The notes: generated by a model not told the origin, from the sequence alone. A stretch of 64,000 nt of DNA from Aquitalea denitrificans (GCF_009856625.1 NZ_CP047241.1:434001-498000), one strand, 5' to 3'. Shown: positions 1 to 10,239, counted from the first letter of the stretch. Made by a program: numbers and translations.

Positions 1-536
1 AAAGACTGACGATAGGCGCTGCTGACCAGCTCGGCACAGCCCTTGCTGTTGGAGTAGGGGTCGAACCCGCCCATGGGCTCGTTTTCGCGATAGCCCCAAG
101 GCCATTCGTGGTTTTCGTAGCATTTGTCAGTGGTGACGTTGACGATAGCCTTGACTGTTCCGGCCTTTCTGGCCGCTTCCAGCACATGCACCGTGCCCAT
201 GACATTGGTGGCATAGGTTTCCATGGGCTGCTGGTAGGAAAGCCTGACCAATGGCTGGGCGGCCATGTGGATGACGATTTCAGGAGCAAAGTCGTTGAAT
301 AGGGTTTGCAAACGGTTGTAATCGCGGATATCACAGATCTGGTGGTCTAGGCCGCAGGCAACATTTGCGCACTCAAACAGTGACGGTTCAGTTGGGGGTG
401 GTAGGGCTATCCCACGTATTTCACTTCCCATTGCTTGCAGCCACAGGCTCAGCCAGCTGCCCTTGAAGCCGGTATGCCCGGTGAGCAGGACGCGCTTGCC
501 TTTCCAGAACTCCGGGTTAAGGTTCGGCTTGCTCAT
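1..536 (-). CDS. rfbG: CDP-glucose 4,6-dehydratase, 3' part cut by the window edge
   Basis: Converts CDP-D-glucose to CDP-4-keto-6-deoxy-D-glucose, the entry to CDP-linked dideoxy sugars for O-antigen. About 178 N-terminal codons are present. The Rossmann glycine motif of short-chain dehydrogenases (G20, G23, G26 within TGHTGFKGSW) and a YSNSK active-site YxxxK motif near the window edge are visible. The ATG at 536 lies 1 nt downstream of the rfbF stop, so the two are translationally coupled. The partner is the cytidylyltransferase RfbF, which supplies the substrate. The C-terminal half lies outside the window, so the end is open. The family assignment is firm; the final sugar made cannot be read from here. 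Confidence 0.88.
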   Translation of the reverse strand, partial: MSKPNLNPEFWKGKRVLLTGHTGFKGSWLSLWLQAMGSEIRGIALPPPTEPSLFECANVACGLDHQICDIRDYNRLQTLFNDFAPEIVIHMAAQPLVRLSYQQPMETYATNVMGTVHVLEAARKAGTVKAIVNVTTDKCYENHEWPWGYRENEPMGGFDPYSNSKGCAELVSSAYRQS

Positions 537-537
537 T

Positions 538-1311
538 TCAGTCCCACTTCTTCCAAGGGGCATTGCCCGTGGCCCACAGTTCTTCAAGCAGGTGCTTGTC
601 GCGCAGGGTGTCCATCGGTTGCCAGAAGCCTTGGTGCTCGTAGGCCATCAGCTCTCCAGATTGTGCCAGTTGCATCAGGGGTTCTTGCTCCCAGATGGTG
701 GCATCACTCTTGATGTATTGCAGTACTTGCGGGGATAGAACAAAGAAGCCGCCATTGATCATGGCACCATCGCCTTTGGGTTTCTCCTGGAAGCTCTTCA
801 CGTGTTTGTTGTCGATTTCGAGTGCACCAAAACGTGCAGCTGGGTAAGTCGCTGTAAGCGTTGCAGCCTTGCCATGTGACTTGTGGAAGTCAATGGTGGC
901 TGTAATGTCGATATCGCTGACACCATCGCCATAGGTTAGGCAGAACGCTTCTTCATTCCTCACGTAGTCAGCCACACGCCCCAGCCGGCCTCCGGTCATG
1001 GAGTTGTCGCCAGTGTCAACCAAGGTAACCTTCCACGGTTCTGCACGTCGCTGGTGGACATGCATTTCATTTTTCTGCATGTCAAAGGTGATATCCGACA
1101 TGTGCAGGAAGTAATTGGCAAAGTATTCTTTAATGAAATAGCCCTTGTAACCACAGCAGATGATGAAATCGTTGATCCCGTGGTGGGAGTACATTTTCAT
1201 GATGTGCCACAGGATGGGTTTGCCACCAATTTCAACCATGGGTTTAGGGCGAACCGAGGTTTCCTCGCTCAGACGTGTGCCGAGACCACCTGCCAAAATG
1301 ACTGCTTTCAT
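538..1311 (-). CDS. rfbF: Glucose-1-phosphate cytidylyltransferase
   Basis: Makes CDP-glucose from CTP and glucose-1-phosphate, the first step of the CDP-deoxysugar branch. The protein has 257 residues, the usual length. It starts MKAVILAGGLGTRLSEET, which carries the nucleotidyltransferase signature GGxGTRL, and RPKPMVEIGGKPILWH follows directly, as expected for RfbF rather than RfbA. The stop is 1 nt before the rfbG start and the gene lies 12 nt after rfbC. It is part of the galE-rfbBDACFG transcription unit, which is read leftward. Confidence 0.95.
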   Translation of the reverse strand: MKAVILAGGLGTRLSEETSVRPKPMVEIGGKPILWHIMKMYSHHGINDFIICCGYKGYFIKEYFANYFLHMSDITFDMQKNEMHVHQRRAEPWKVTLVDTGDNSMTGGRLGRVADYVRNEEAFCLTYGDGVSDIDITATIDFHKSHGKAATLTATYPAARFGALEIDNKHVKSFQEKPKGDGAMINGGFFVLSPQVLQYIKSDATIWEQEPLMQLAQSGELMAYEHQGFWQPMDTLRDKHLLEELWATGNAPWKKWD

Positions 1312-1323
1312 GATGTGTTCCGT

Positions 1324-1872
1324 TTAATCAAAGAGCTGCGCCGCATTGAAAGCGCAGGCTTGCATGTCTTTGCCAGACAGGGAGGGTGTGCTTTCGAGCA
1401 TCCAGTTTATGCCCAGCGTGGTATCGTTCCAGATAATGCTGCGTTCATAGGATGGGGCATAGTATTGGGTGGCCTTGTACAGGAATTCAGCCTGCTCGGA
1501 CACCGTGACAAAACCGTGGGCAAATCCTTCCGGAATCCACAGCTGGCGCTTGTTTTCAGCTGACAGCATTACACCAACCCATTGTCCAAAGGTGGGTGAG
1601 CTGCGGCGGATATCCACCGCAACATCATATACCTTGCCTAGTGTGCAACGCACCAGCTTGCCCTGTGCATGTGGGCTCAACTGATAATGCAGCCCGCGTA
1701 GCACACCCTTGCTGGAGCGGCTGTGGTTGTCCTGGACAAATTCGACTTTGCGGCCGATGGCTTCATCAAAGCGCTTCTGGTTGAAGCTTTCAAAGAAGAA
1801 ACCACGGTCGTCGCCAAATACTGCGGGTTCAATGATTTTGACGTCCGGGATGGCGGTATCGATGATTTTCAT
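1324..1872 (-). CDS. rfbC: dTDP-4-dehydrorhamnose 3,5-epimerase
   Basis: Third enzyme of dTDP-L-rhamnose synthesis; it epimerises C3 and C5 of dTDP-4-keto-6-deoxyglucose. The protein has 182 residues, a cupin-fold family of about 180. Family landmarks are visible: FFFESFNQKRF near residue 26, QDNHSRSSKGVLRGLHYQ (active-site His in LRGLHYQ) and the IPEGFAHGF motif. It lies 15 nt after rfbA and 12 nt before rfbF, which indicates a tight operon. Confidence 0.96.
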   Translation of the reverse strand: MKIIDTAIPDVKIIEPAVFGDDRGFFFESFNQKRFDEAIGRKVEFVQDNHSRSSKGVLRGLHYQLSPHAQGKLVRCTLGKVYDVAVDIRRSSPTFGQWVGVMLSAENKRQLWIPEGFAHGFVTVSEQAEFLYKATQYYAPSYERSIIWNDTTLGINWMLESTPSLSGKDMQACAFNAAQLFD

Positions 1873-1887
1873 GTGTGGCTTGCTTTC

Positions 1888-2757
1888 TTACTTCAACAAC
1901 TGCAGCAGGTACTGTCCGTAGGCATTTTTCTTCAGCGGTTGCGCCAGCTGTTCCAATCGGCCTGCATCAATCCATTGCTGCACGTAGGCAATTTCTTCCA
2001 GACAGGCCACTTTCAGGCCCTGGCGGTTTTCCACTGTGGCAATGAACTGGCTGGCTTCCAGCATGGATTCGTGGGTGCCGGTATCCAGCCAGGCATAGCC
2101 ACGCCCCATGGTCTGAACATCCAGCTGGCCTTGTTGCAGGTAGTGGTTGTTGACATCGGTGATTTCCAGCTCGCCGCGCGGTGAGGGGCGGATGGACTTG
2201 GCGATGTCGACGACCTGATTGTCGTAGAAGTACAGACCGGTGACGGCATAGTTGGATTTCGGGATGGCCGGTTTTTCCTCGATGGACAAGGCCTTGCCTT
2301 GGGCGTCGAATTCCACCACGCCGTAGCGCTCCGGGTCCTGTACGTGGTAGGCAAACACACTGGCACCTTGCTGCTTGGCGTTGGCCGCTTTCAGCAGTTT
2401 GGGGAAGTCATGGCCGTGGAAGATATTATCGCCCAGCACCAGCGCTGAAGGAGCCCCGGCCAGGAAGTCTTCGCCAATGATGAAAGCCTGTGCCAGGCCA
2501 TCAGGACTGGGTTGTACCGCGTATTGCAGGCTGATGCCCCACTGGCTGCCATCGCCCAGCAACTGCTCAAAGCGCGGGGTGTCCTGCAGGGTGGAGATGA
2601 TCAGGATGTCGCGAATCCCGGCCAGCATCAGGGTGCTGAGCGGGTAGTAGATCATCGGCTTGTCGTAGATGGGCAGCAATTGTTTGCTGACTGCCAGTGT
2701 GGCGGGGTACAGGCGGGTGCCGCTGCCTCCCGCCAGGATGATGCCTTTACGTTTCAT
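1888..2757 (-). CDS. rfbA: Glucose-1-phosphate thymidylyltransferase
   Basis: Forms dTDP-glucose from dTTP and glucose-1-phosphate, the first and feedback-controlled step of the rhamnose pathway. The protein has 289 residues, typical of RfbA/RmlA. It starts MKRKGIILAGGSGTRLYP with the GGSGTRL nucleotide-binding loop, followed by SKQLLPIYDKPMIYYPLS and the EEKPAIPKSNYAVTGLYFYD segment. The gene is 16 nt downstream of rfbD in the same operon. Confidence 0.97.
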   Translation of the reverse strand: MKRKGIILAGGSGTRLYPATLAVSKQLLPIYDKPMIYYPLSTLMLAGIRDILIISTLQDTPRFEQLLGDGSQWGISLQYAVQPSPDGLAQAFIIGEDFLAGAPSALVLGDNIFHGHDFPKLLKAANAKQQGASVFAYHVQDPERYGVVEFDAQGKALSIEEKPAIPKSNYAVTGLYFYDNQVVDIAKSIRPSPRGELEITDVNNHYLQQGQLDVQTMGRGYAWLDTGTHESMLEASQFIATVENRQGLKVACLEEIAYVQQWIDAGRLEQLAQPLKKNAYGQYLLQLLK

Positions 2758-2773
2758 CTGCTTGCGTCCTGCA

Positions 2774-3667
2774 TCAGGAATTGAAGATCTGCTGGAACAC
2801 CTGTTCCACGCCGCTCTGCCATGCTGGCATGATCAGGCCGAAATTGTGCTCGATTTTACTGCAATTTAGCCTGGAGTTGCCGGGGCGTTTTGCGGGTGTG
2901 GGGTAGGCGCTGGCCGGGATGGCATGCAGCTTGGCGGGTGTCAGTTGTAATGCGAGGCCATAACGCTCTGCCAGTTTCAGCAGGTATTGGGTATAGCCAT
3001 GCCAACTGGTGCTGCCGCTGCTGGTCAGGTGATAGGTACCGAGCAAGGACTTGTCCTGGCTGGTCTGCCATTGTTTGATGATGTGTGCCGTGACATCGGC
3101 AATCAGCGCAGCGGGTGTGGGTGCGCCAATCTGGTTGGCCACCACATTCAGGCTGTCGCGTTCGCGCGCCAGGCGCATGATGGTCTTGAGGAAATTACCC
3201 CCATGTGCGCCCACCACCCAGCTGGTGCGCAGGATGATGTGGTTGGCACCACTGGCACGGATGGTCTGTTCACCCTGGTATTTGCTCAAGCCATATACCG
3301 ACTGCGGGTTGGTGACATCGTCTTCCGCATAAGGCGTGGCCTTGTCGCCATCAAACACATAGTCGGTGGAGTAGTGCAGCAGCAGTGCATTTTTTGCCGC
3401 GGCCCAGTCGGCCATCGCGGCCGGTGCGGCAGCATTCACGGCATGGGCCAGCTCGGCGTCACTCTCGGCCTTGTCCACGGCGGTGTAGGCTGCCGGGTTG
3501 ACGATGATGTCCGGCTGGTATCGCTCCAGCACAGCGGCAATGTCTGCCGGACGGGACAGGTCCAGTTGCTGGCGATCCAGGCAGATGCACTCGCCCAGCA
3601 TGGCCAGGGAGCGGCGCAGCTCGAAACCCAGCTGGCCGTTGATGCCGGTAATCAGGATGCGGCCCAT
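2774..3667 (-). CDS. rfbD: dTDP-4-dehydrorhamnose reductase
   Basis: Last step of dTDP-L-rhamnose synthesis: NAD(P)H reduction of the 4-keto sugar. The protein has 297 residues. It starts MGRILITGINGQLGFELRR with the GxxGxxG dinucleotide loop, and has YSTDYVFDGDK and the catalytic YGLSKYQGE (YxxxK). The ATG at 3667 is chosen because the frame upstream has no family sequence. It overlaps the end of rfbB by 16 nt, so translation is probably coupled. Confidence 0.95.
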   Translation of the reverse strand: MGRILITGINGQLGFELRRSLAMLGECICLDRQQLDLSRPADIAAVLERYQPDIIVNPAAYTAVDKAESDAELAHAVNAAAPAAMADWAAAKNALLLHYSTDYVFDGDKATPYAEDDVTNPQSVYGLSKYQGEQTIRASGANHIILRTSWVVGAHGGNFLKTIMRLARERDSLNVVANQIGAPTPAALIADVTAHIIKQWQTSQDKSLLGTYHLTSSGSTSWHGYTQYLLKLAERYGLALQLTPAKLHAIPASAYPTPAKRPGNSRLNCSKIEHNFGLIMPAWQSGVEQVFQQIFNS

Positions 3668-4728
3668 GCCTTGTTTCCGTAGTGTTGTTCCAGCCATTGG
3701 CGGTAGTTGCCGCTGGTAACATTGCTGACCCAGTCCTGATTGTCCAGGTACCACTCTACGGTCTTGCGGATGCCGCTTTCAAAGGTTTCTGCCGGTTTCC
3801 AGCCCAGCTCGCGTTCCAGCTTGCGTGCATCAATCGCATAGCGGCGATCATGGCCGGGGCGGTCCTGTACGTAAGTGATTTGTGCTGCATAGCCGGTGCC
3901 ATCGGCCTTTGGGCGCAGGGTATCCAGGATGCTGCAGATGGTGTGGACAACGTCCAGATTGGCTTTTTCGTTCCAGCCGCCAACATTATATGTTTCACCC
4001 AGGCGACCTTGCGCCAGCACGGTGCGGATGGCGCTGCAATGGTCTTTCACATACAGCCAGTCGCGGATTTGCTGGCCATCACCGTAAATGGGCAAGGGCT
4101 TGCCGGCCAGCGCATTCAGGATGACCAGCGGAATCAGCTTTTCCGGAAAATGATAGGGGCCGTAGTTGTTGCTGCAATTGGTGGTGACTACCGGCAGGCC
4201 GTATGTGTGGTGCCAGGCACGTACCAAGTGGTCCGATGCGGCCTTGCTGGCCGAGTAGGGACTGTTGGGTTCGTAACGGTTGGTTTCGCTGAACGGTGCG
4301 TCACTGGCGGACAGCGTGCCGTACACCTCGTCGGTGGACACGTGCAGGAAGCGGAAAGCCGCCTTGGCTTCGCCTTCCAGGGCATTCCAGTAAGCCCGCA
4401 CGGCTTCGAGCAGATTGAAGGTGCCCACGACATTGGTCTGGATGAAGTCACCCGGGCCGTGGATGGAGCGATCTACATGGCTTTCTGCTGCAAAGTTGAT
4501 CACCGCGCGCACCTGATGTTCCTGCAACAGGTGGCTGACCAGTTCCCGATCGCCGATATCACCTTGGACAAACAGATGGCGCGGATCGCTCTCCAGGCTG
4601 GCCAGGGTTTGCAGATTGCCGGCATAGGTCAGCTTGTCGAGGTTGATGACTGCTTCATCATTGCCATTCAGCCAGTCGAGAACAAAGTTGGCTCCGATGA
4701 AGCCGGCACCGCCTGTGACGAGGATCAT
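3652..4728 (-). CDS. rfbB: dTDP-glucose 4,6-dehydratase
   Basis: Second step of the rhamnose pathway; it converts dTDP-glucose to dTDP-4-keto-6-deoxyglucose with tightly bound NAD. The protein has 358 residues, the usual length. It starts MILVTGGAGFIGANFVLDW (GGAGFIG loop). The catalytic region includes STDEVYGTL, and the YSASKAASDHL segment provides YxxxK. RDWLYVKDHC is typical of RmlB. It lies 45 nt after galE and overlaps rfbD by 16 nt. Confidence 0.97.
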   Translation of the reverse strand: MILVTGGAGFIGANFVLDWLNGNDEAVINLDKLTYAGNLQTLASLESDPRHLFVQGDIGDRELVSHLLQEHQVRAVINFAAESHVDRSIHGPGDFIQTNVVGTFNLLEAVRAYWNALEGEAKAAFRFLHVSTDEVYGTLSASDAPFSETNRYEPNSPYSASKAASDHLVRAWHHTYGLPVVTTNCSNNYGPYHFPEKLIPLVILNALAGKPLPIYGDGQQIRDWLYVKDHCSAIRTVLAQGRLGETYNVGGWNEKANLDVVHTICSILDTLRPKADGTGYAAQITYVQDRPGHDRRYAIDARKLERELGWKPAETFESGIRKTVEWYLDNQDWVSNVTSGNYRQWLEQHYGNKAWAAS

Positions 4729-4773
4729 GTTTTATCTCTATCTGGATAGGTAAGGTTTTTTGCAGGCTGCGAC

Positions 4774-5772
4774 TCAACGGTAGCCATTCGGGTTTTGCTG
4801 CTGCCAGCGCCAGGTGTCGCGACACATGTCTTCCAGGCTGCGGTTTGCACTCCAGCCCAGGCGTTGTGTTGCTTGCTCAGGAGATGCCCAGTACTCGGCA
4901 ATATCACCGGCACGGCGCGGTGATACCTGATAGGGGACGTCCTGGCCGGTGCTGTTGATGAAGGCATTCACCATGTCCAGTACCGAATAGCCTTTGCCAG
5001 TACCGAGATTGACCGTGAGCGAACCATTGTTCAGGGCTTCCAGTGCCTTGACATGGCCTTTCGCCAGGTCAACTACATGAATGTAGTCGCGGATGCCAGT
5101 ACCGTCCGGGGTGGGATAGTCATTTCCAAAGACATTCAGTTTGGGTAATTTGCCGATAGCCACCTGGGAAATGAATGGCATCAGGTTGTTGGGAATGCCA
5201 TTCGGGTCTTCGCCGATCAGGCCGCTTTCATGCGCACCTACCGGGTTGAAATAGCGCAAAATGGCAATGCGCCAGTCTGGGTCAGACTGTTCCAGATCTC
5301 GCAGCATGTCTTCAACCATCAGTTTGCTACGGCCATAGGGCTGCATCGGATTGAGCGGGAAGTGTTCTTGTACCGGAACGCTATCGGGAATGCCGTAGAC
5401 GGTTGCGGTTGAGCTGAAGATGAACTGTCTGCAGCCATGCTGTTGCATGGCTTGCAGCAGGCTGAGCGTGCCGTAGACATTGTTGTCGTAGTAGCGCAGC
5501 GGATCGGCTACGGACTCTCCTACGGCCTTAAGTCCGGCAAAATGCATTACCGCCTTGATGGGGAAGGAAAAAGCCTGCGCCAGCGTCGACGGGTCGCGGA
5601 CGTCGCCATGAATAAAGTGCAGCTTTTTCCCGGTCAGTGTTTCAATGCGCCGCAGTGCGGTTTCATGACTGTTGCACAAATTATCCAATACGATTATTTC
5701 ATGGCCGGAGTTAAGTAGTTCTACGCAGGTATGCGAACCAATATAGCCGGCACCACCAGTAACCAATATCAT
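4774..5772 (-). CDS. galE: UDP-glucose 4-epimerase
   Basis: Interconverts UDP-glucose and UDP-galactose to supply galactose for lipopolysaccharide and capsule. The protein has 332 residues. It starts MILVTGGAGYIGSHTCVELL; SSTATVYG and YGRSKLMVE (YxxxK) form the active site, and the GLIGEDPNGIPNNLMPF loop is characteristic of GalE. It is the first gene of the leftward nucleotide-sugar operon. A TATAAT -10 box lies on the minus strand at 5875-5880, about 100 nt upstream of the ATG. Confidence 0.96.
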   Translation of the reverse strand: MILVTGGAGYIGSHTCVELLNSGHEIIVLDNLCNSHETALRRIETLTGKKLHFIHGDVRDPSTLAQAFSFPIKAVMHFAGLKAVGESVADPLRYYDNNVYGTLSLLQAMQQHGCRQFIFSSTATVYGIPDSVPVQEHFPLNPMQPYGRSKLMVEDMLRDLEQSDPDWRIAILRYFNPVGAHESGLIGEDPNGIPNNLMPFISQVAIGKLPKLNVFGNDYPTPDGTGIRDYIHVVDLAKGHVKALEALNNGSLTVNLGTGKGYSVLDMVNAFINSTGQDVPYQVSPRRAGDIAEYWASPEQATQRLGWSANRSLEDMCRDTWRWQQQNPNGYR

Positions 5773-5874
5773 TTATCAATTCCAATAATAAGTAAGTAAT
5801 TTTTGCTTGGCAGGTGGCCATGATAAAGTAGCCGGCACGTTGGCAAGTGCAGAGTGCCCACCTGCAAGGCCAGC

Positions 5875-5880
5875 ATTATA
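5875..5880 (-). promoter_or_regulatory. Likely -10 box of the galE-rfb operon
   Basis: On the minus strand this reads TATAAT, a perfect sigma70 -10 hexamer, placing the start of transcription near 5868 and a leader of about 95 nt before galE. I see no good -35 at the expected distance, so the promoter may need an activator. Confidence 0.4.
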
Positions 5881-5913
5881 AGACAAATTTAACCGGTTTC
5901 TCGTTGTACAGTC

Positions 5914-5942
5914 TTGGGACTGTTACGGTAGATCCGTATTTT
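5914..5942 (+). promoter_or_regulatory. Possible sigma70 promoter of the WecA-like gene
   Basis: TTGGGA at 5914-5919 and TATTTT at 5937-5942 are separated by 17 nt, 33 nt upstream of the ATG at 5975. Both hexamers are imperfect, so this is only a candidate. Confidence 0.35.
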
Positions 5943-5974
5943 TCGTTCCACCCCCATTCAAGCCGTGATGCCAC

Positions 5975-7075
5975 ATGTTGCAGATTCTCTTGCTTGCGTT
6001 GGCAGCTTCTTTTTTTTCTGGATTGCTGCTGATTCGTTATGCCTACTTACATGCACGCTTCTCGACGGACAGCGATGTCCGTGGCGTGCAGAAGTTCCAC
6101 GCCACACCGGTGCCCCGCATAGGTGGGCTGCCCATCATGTTGGGGCTGGTGGCGGGCTGTGCGCTTTCCGGCTATCTGAATACTTCGGTATGGGTACTGT
6201 CGCTGTTGCTATCGGCCTTCCCGGCATTTGCCGCTGGCTTTGTTGAGGATCTCACCAAGAAAATCGGTCCCTTGCCACGTTTGCTGGCTACGTTTGTGGC
6301 GGCTGCATTGGGATATTTCCTGCTGGGTGCAGGGCTGGCGCGGTTGGCCATTCCGGGGCTGGATCACTTGCTGGCTTCCTATTGGTGGCTGTCCTTGTTG
6401 CTGACCATGGTGGCGGTGGGCGGGGTTGCCCATGCGGTGAACATCATTGATGGCTATAACGGCCTGTCCGGCATGGTGGCAGTGTTCATCTTCCTCTCCA
6501 TCATCTATGTGTGTTTCAAGGTGCATGACATCGTGTTGATGAGCGTATGCTTTGCCATGGTTGGCGCGGTGTTGGGTTTCCTGTTCTGGAACTTCCCGCG
6601 CGGGCTGATTTTTGCCGGTGATGGCGGGGCCTATCTGATTGGTTTCATGATTGCCGAAATGTCGGTGCTACTGGTGGCACGCAACCCGGCGGTATCGCCG
6701 TGGTTTCCCTTGCTGTGTGTGATCTACCCGGTGTTTGAAACCATCTTTTCCATTTATCGCCGCAAGTTTCTGCAGGGCCGGGCTGTGGGCTATCCGGATG
6801 CTTTGCATCTGCACCAGATGATTTACAAGCGCATGGTGTTGTGGATGGTGGGCTCCAAGGAGGCACGTCATCTTACCCAGCGCAACAGCATGACCTCTCC
6901 CTATCTATGGTTACTGACTTCCTTTTCGGTGATTCCGGCCATGCTGTTCTGGAACCATACCTGGGTATTGATGCTGTTCTGCCTGTTGTTTGTGCTGCTC
7001 TATCTCCGTCTTTACCGCATGATCGTGCGCTTCAAGATCCCGCGCTGGCTGGTGCTGCGCCGCGACGATTCCTGA
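5975..7075 (+). CDS. WecA/MraY-family undecaprenyl-phosphate sugar-1-phosphate transferase
   Basis: Integral membrane glycosyltransferase family 4 enzyme that transfers a sugar-1-phosphate (typically an N-acetylhexosamine) from a UDP donor to undecaprenyl phosphate, starting O-antigen or exopolysaccharide synthesis on the inner face of the cytoplasmic membrane. The protein has 366 residues with about ten hydrophobic segments. Diagnostic motifs are HATPVPRIGGLPI after TM1, the aspartate motif NIIDGYNGLSGM, FAGDGGAYLIGF, and a C-terminal basic loop with HLHQM in place of the WecA HIHH. It is divergent from the nucleotide-sugar operon, consistent with a joint role. Sugar specificity cannot be told from the sequence. 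There is no clear ribosome binding site before this ATG. Confidence 0.88.
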   Translation: MLQILLLALAASFFSGLLLIRYAYLHARFSTDSDVRGVQKFHATPVPRIGGLPIMLGLVAGCALSGYLNTSVWVLSLLLSAFPAFAAGFVEDLTKKIGPLPRLLATFVAAALGYFLLGAGLARLAIPGLDHLLASYWWLSLLLTMVAVGGVAHAVNIIDGYNGLSGMVAVFIFLSIIYVCFKVHDIVLMSVCFAMVGAVLGFLFWNFPRGLIFAGDGGAYLIGFMIAEMSVLLVARNPAVSPWFPLLCVIYPVFETIFSIYRRKFLQGRAVGYPDALHLHQMIYKRMVLWMVGSKEARHLTQRNSMTSPYLWLLTSFSVIPAMLFWNHTWVLMLFCLLFVLLYLRLYRMIVRFKIPRWLVLRRDDS

Positions 7076-7088
7076 CTTCTCCTGCCGG

Positions 7089-7119
7089 TTTTGCCTGCCT
7101 GTAGGGGCAGGCAAAATTT
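7089..7119 (+). terminator. Hairpin terminator after the WecA-like gene
   Basis: Perfect 11-bp stem (7089-7099 with 7106-7116) and a 6-nt loop, followed by only a short T run. It separates the transferase from the groESL promoter. Confidence 0.6.
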
Positions 7120-7131
7120 CGGGCAGCCCAC

Positions 7132-7160
7132 TTGAAACATGTGCAGGCCGTCCCTATTAT
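7132..7160 (+). promoter_or_regulatory. groESL promoter (sigma70-like, with sigma32-like overlap)
   Basis: TTGAAA at 7132-7137 and TATTAT at 7155-7160 are spaced by 17 nt, a good sigma70 promoter. The same stretch reads CTTGAAA at 7131 and, 13-14 nt on, a CCCTAT-like element, close to the heat-shock sigma32 pattern. The -10 abuts the CIRCE operator. Confidence 0.7.
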
Positions 7161-7186
7161 TAGCACTCGTCAGGGGTGAGTGCTAA
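7160..7186 (+). promoter_or_regulatory. CIRCE operator (HrcA binding site)
   Basis: Perfect 9-bp inverted repeat TTAGCACTC - 9 nt - GAGTGCTAA, which is the CIRCE consensus exactly. It covers the expected transcription start of groESL, so HrcA binding would block initiation. The hrcA gene is not in this window. Confidence 0.97.
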
Positions 7187-7257
7187 AACCCGCCCCGCGC
7201 TGCCATTCTGGCAGTACATATTGCATTCAACAGCCACTTTGTATTTAGGAGAGATCA

Positions 7258-7545
7258 ATGGCAATTCGTCCGCTGCACGATCGTGTTGTTATCAAGCGCC
7301 TTGAGGCTGAAGAAAAGACTGCTTCCGGCATCGTTCTGCCGGGTGCCGCCGCTGAAAAGCCCGATATGGGCGAGGTGCTGGCTGTCGGTAACGGCAAGGT
7401 TCTGGACAATGGCGAGCGCCGTCCGCTGGAACTGAAGGTTGGCGATAAGGTCATCTTCGGCAAGTACTCCGGCCAGTCCGTCAAGGTTGATGGCGAAGAA
7501 GTCCTCGTAATGCGCGAGGAAGATGTAATGGGTATCGTCGAGTAA
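7258..7545 (+). CDS. groES: Co-chaperonin GroES (Cpn10)
   Basis: Heptameric lid of the GroEL folding chamber. The protein has 95 residues, the standard length. It begins MAIRPLHDRVVIKRLEAEEK and carries the mobile loop KTASGIVLPGAAAEKP and the KVIFGKYSG segment. A GGAGA ribosome site lies at 7249-7253. First gene of the groES-groEL operon under CIRCE control; 54 nt separate it from groEL. Confidence 0.98.
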   Translation: MAIRPLHDRVVIKRLEAEEKTASGIVLPGAAAEKPDMGEVLAVGNGKVLDNGERRPLELKVGDKVIFGKYSGQSVKVDGEEVLVMREEDVMGIVE

Positions 7546-7599
7546 TTCCGACCCATACACCCTTCTACGACCCTTTCATAGAATTCTGGAGATTTGAGC

Positions 7600-9243
<1,644 letters not shown>

Positions 9244-9269
9244 GCTGCTTCGGCTTCTCGCTGAACCTG

Positions 9270-9297
9270 AAAACCCCGCACTTGTGCGGGGTTTTTG
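9270..9297 (+). terminator. Rho-independent terminator of groESL
   Basis: 11-bp stem (9270-9280 with 9285-9295, AAAACCCCGCA and its complement), a 4-nt loop and a T tract. Located 27 nt after the groEL stop. Confidence 0.9.
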
Positions 9298-9372
9298 TTT
9301 TTCTGCGCGATGGCGGGTAGCAGCCGGCTTCTCTGGCACAATAGGCGGCAGCTCATTTCGCAAGGATGCATC

Positions 9373-10119
9373 ATGCAATTACAACAAGTACTGGCCAGCC
9401 TGGATGAGTGGCTGGAACCATGGCGTTACAAGGACTATGCCCCCAACGGCTTGCAGGTGGAGGGCCGGGCAGAAATTCAGCGCATCGTCTGTGGCGTGAC
9501 TGCTTCGCAGGCATTGATTGATGAGGCAATCACCCGTCAGGCAGATGCCATCCTGGTGCATCACGGCTACTTCTGGAAAGGTGAGGATGCCCGACTGGTT
9601 GGGATGAAACGCGCACGTGTGGCCAAATTGTTGCAGCATGATATCAGCCTGATTGCCTATCACCTGCCGCTGGATGCGCATCTGGAACTGGGAAACAATG
9701 CCCGGCTGGCCGCAATGCTCGGTCTGGAGGTCGCCGGGCAGACTGGTGAACAGGGCTTGCTATGGCATGGGCATTGGCCGCAAGCAGGTACGGCTCGGTC
9801 CTTTGCCGATCATATTGGCAGGGTGCTGGGGCGCGATGCCTTGCTATTGGGCGATGAAAATCAAAGGGTAAGCCGTGTTGCCTGGTGCACCGGTGGCGCG
9901 CAGGCTTTCTTTGAAGAGGCCATCGGCCTGGGTGTAAATGCCTTTGTAACAGGTGAAGTATCCGAACAGTGTTTCCATCTGGCTGCCGAATATGGCGTTG
10001 CCTTTATCGCGGCGGGACACCATGCGACTGAACGTTATGGTATCGCGGCGCTGGGCGAGAAGCTTTCTCATTTGCACGGCATAAGTGTTGAATTTGTCGA
10101 TCTTTTCAATCCTGTTTAG
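9373..10119 (+). CDS. NIF3-like dinuclear metal centre protein
   Basis: Member of the NIF3/YbgI family, toroidal hexamers with a two-metal site; the cellular role is unsettled. The protein has 248 residues, the usual length. Likely metal ligands are visible: the HHG of VHHGYFWKG (near residue 60), the H of AYHLPLDAH, and AGHHATERYG near the C-terminus with its conserved glutamate. The start at 9373 has AAGGA 6 nt upstream; the frame extends upstream into the terminator, so earlier starts are unlikely. Confidence 0.88.
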   Translation: MQLQQVLASLDEWLEPWRYKDYAPNGLQVEGRAEIQRIVCGVTASQALIDEAITRQADAILVHHGYFWKGEDARLVGMKRARVAKLLQHDISLIAYHLPLDAHLELGNNARLAAMLGLEVAGQTGEQGLLWHGHWPQAGTARSFADHIGRVLGRDALLLGDENQRVSRVAWCTGGAQAFFEEAIGLGVNAFVTGEVSEQCFHLAAEYGVAFIAAGHHATERYGIAALGEKLSHLHGISVEFVDLFNPV

Positions 10120-10239
10120 ACAAAACTACCCGACCTGGCTCAATTTATTTGCATAGGCGCTTCATGTCCCTACTGGTAATCAGGTAAAATCGCCTGGTTT
10201 GAAGTTTAAGCTCGGTTTCCACGTTTGAGGATGACTGTA

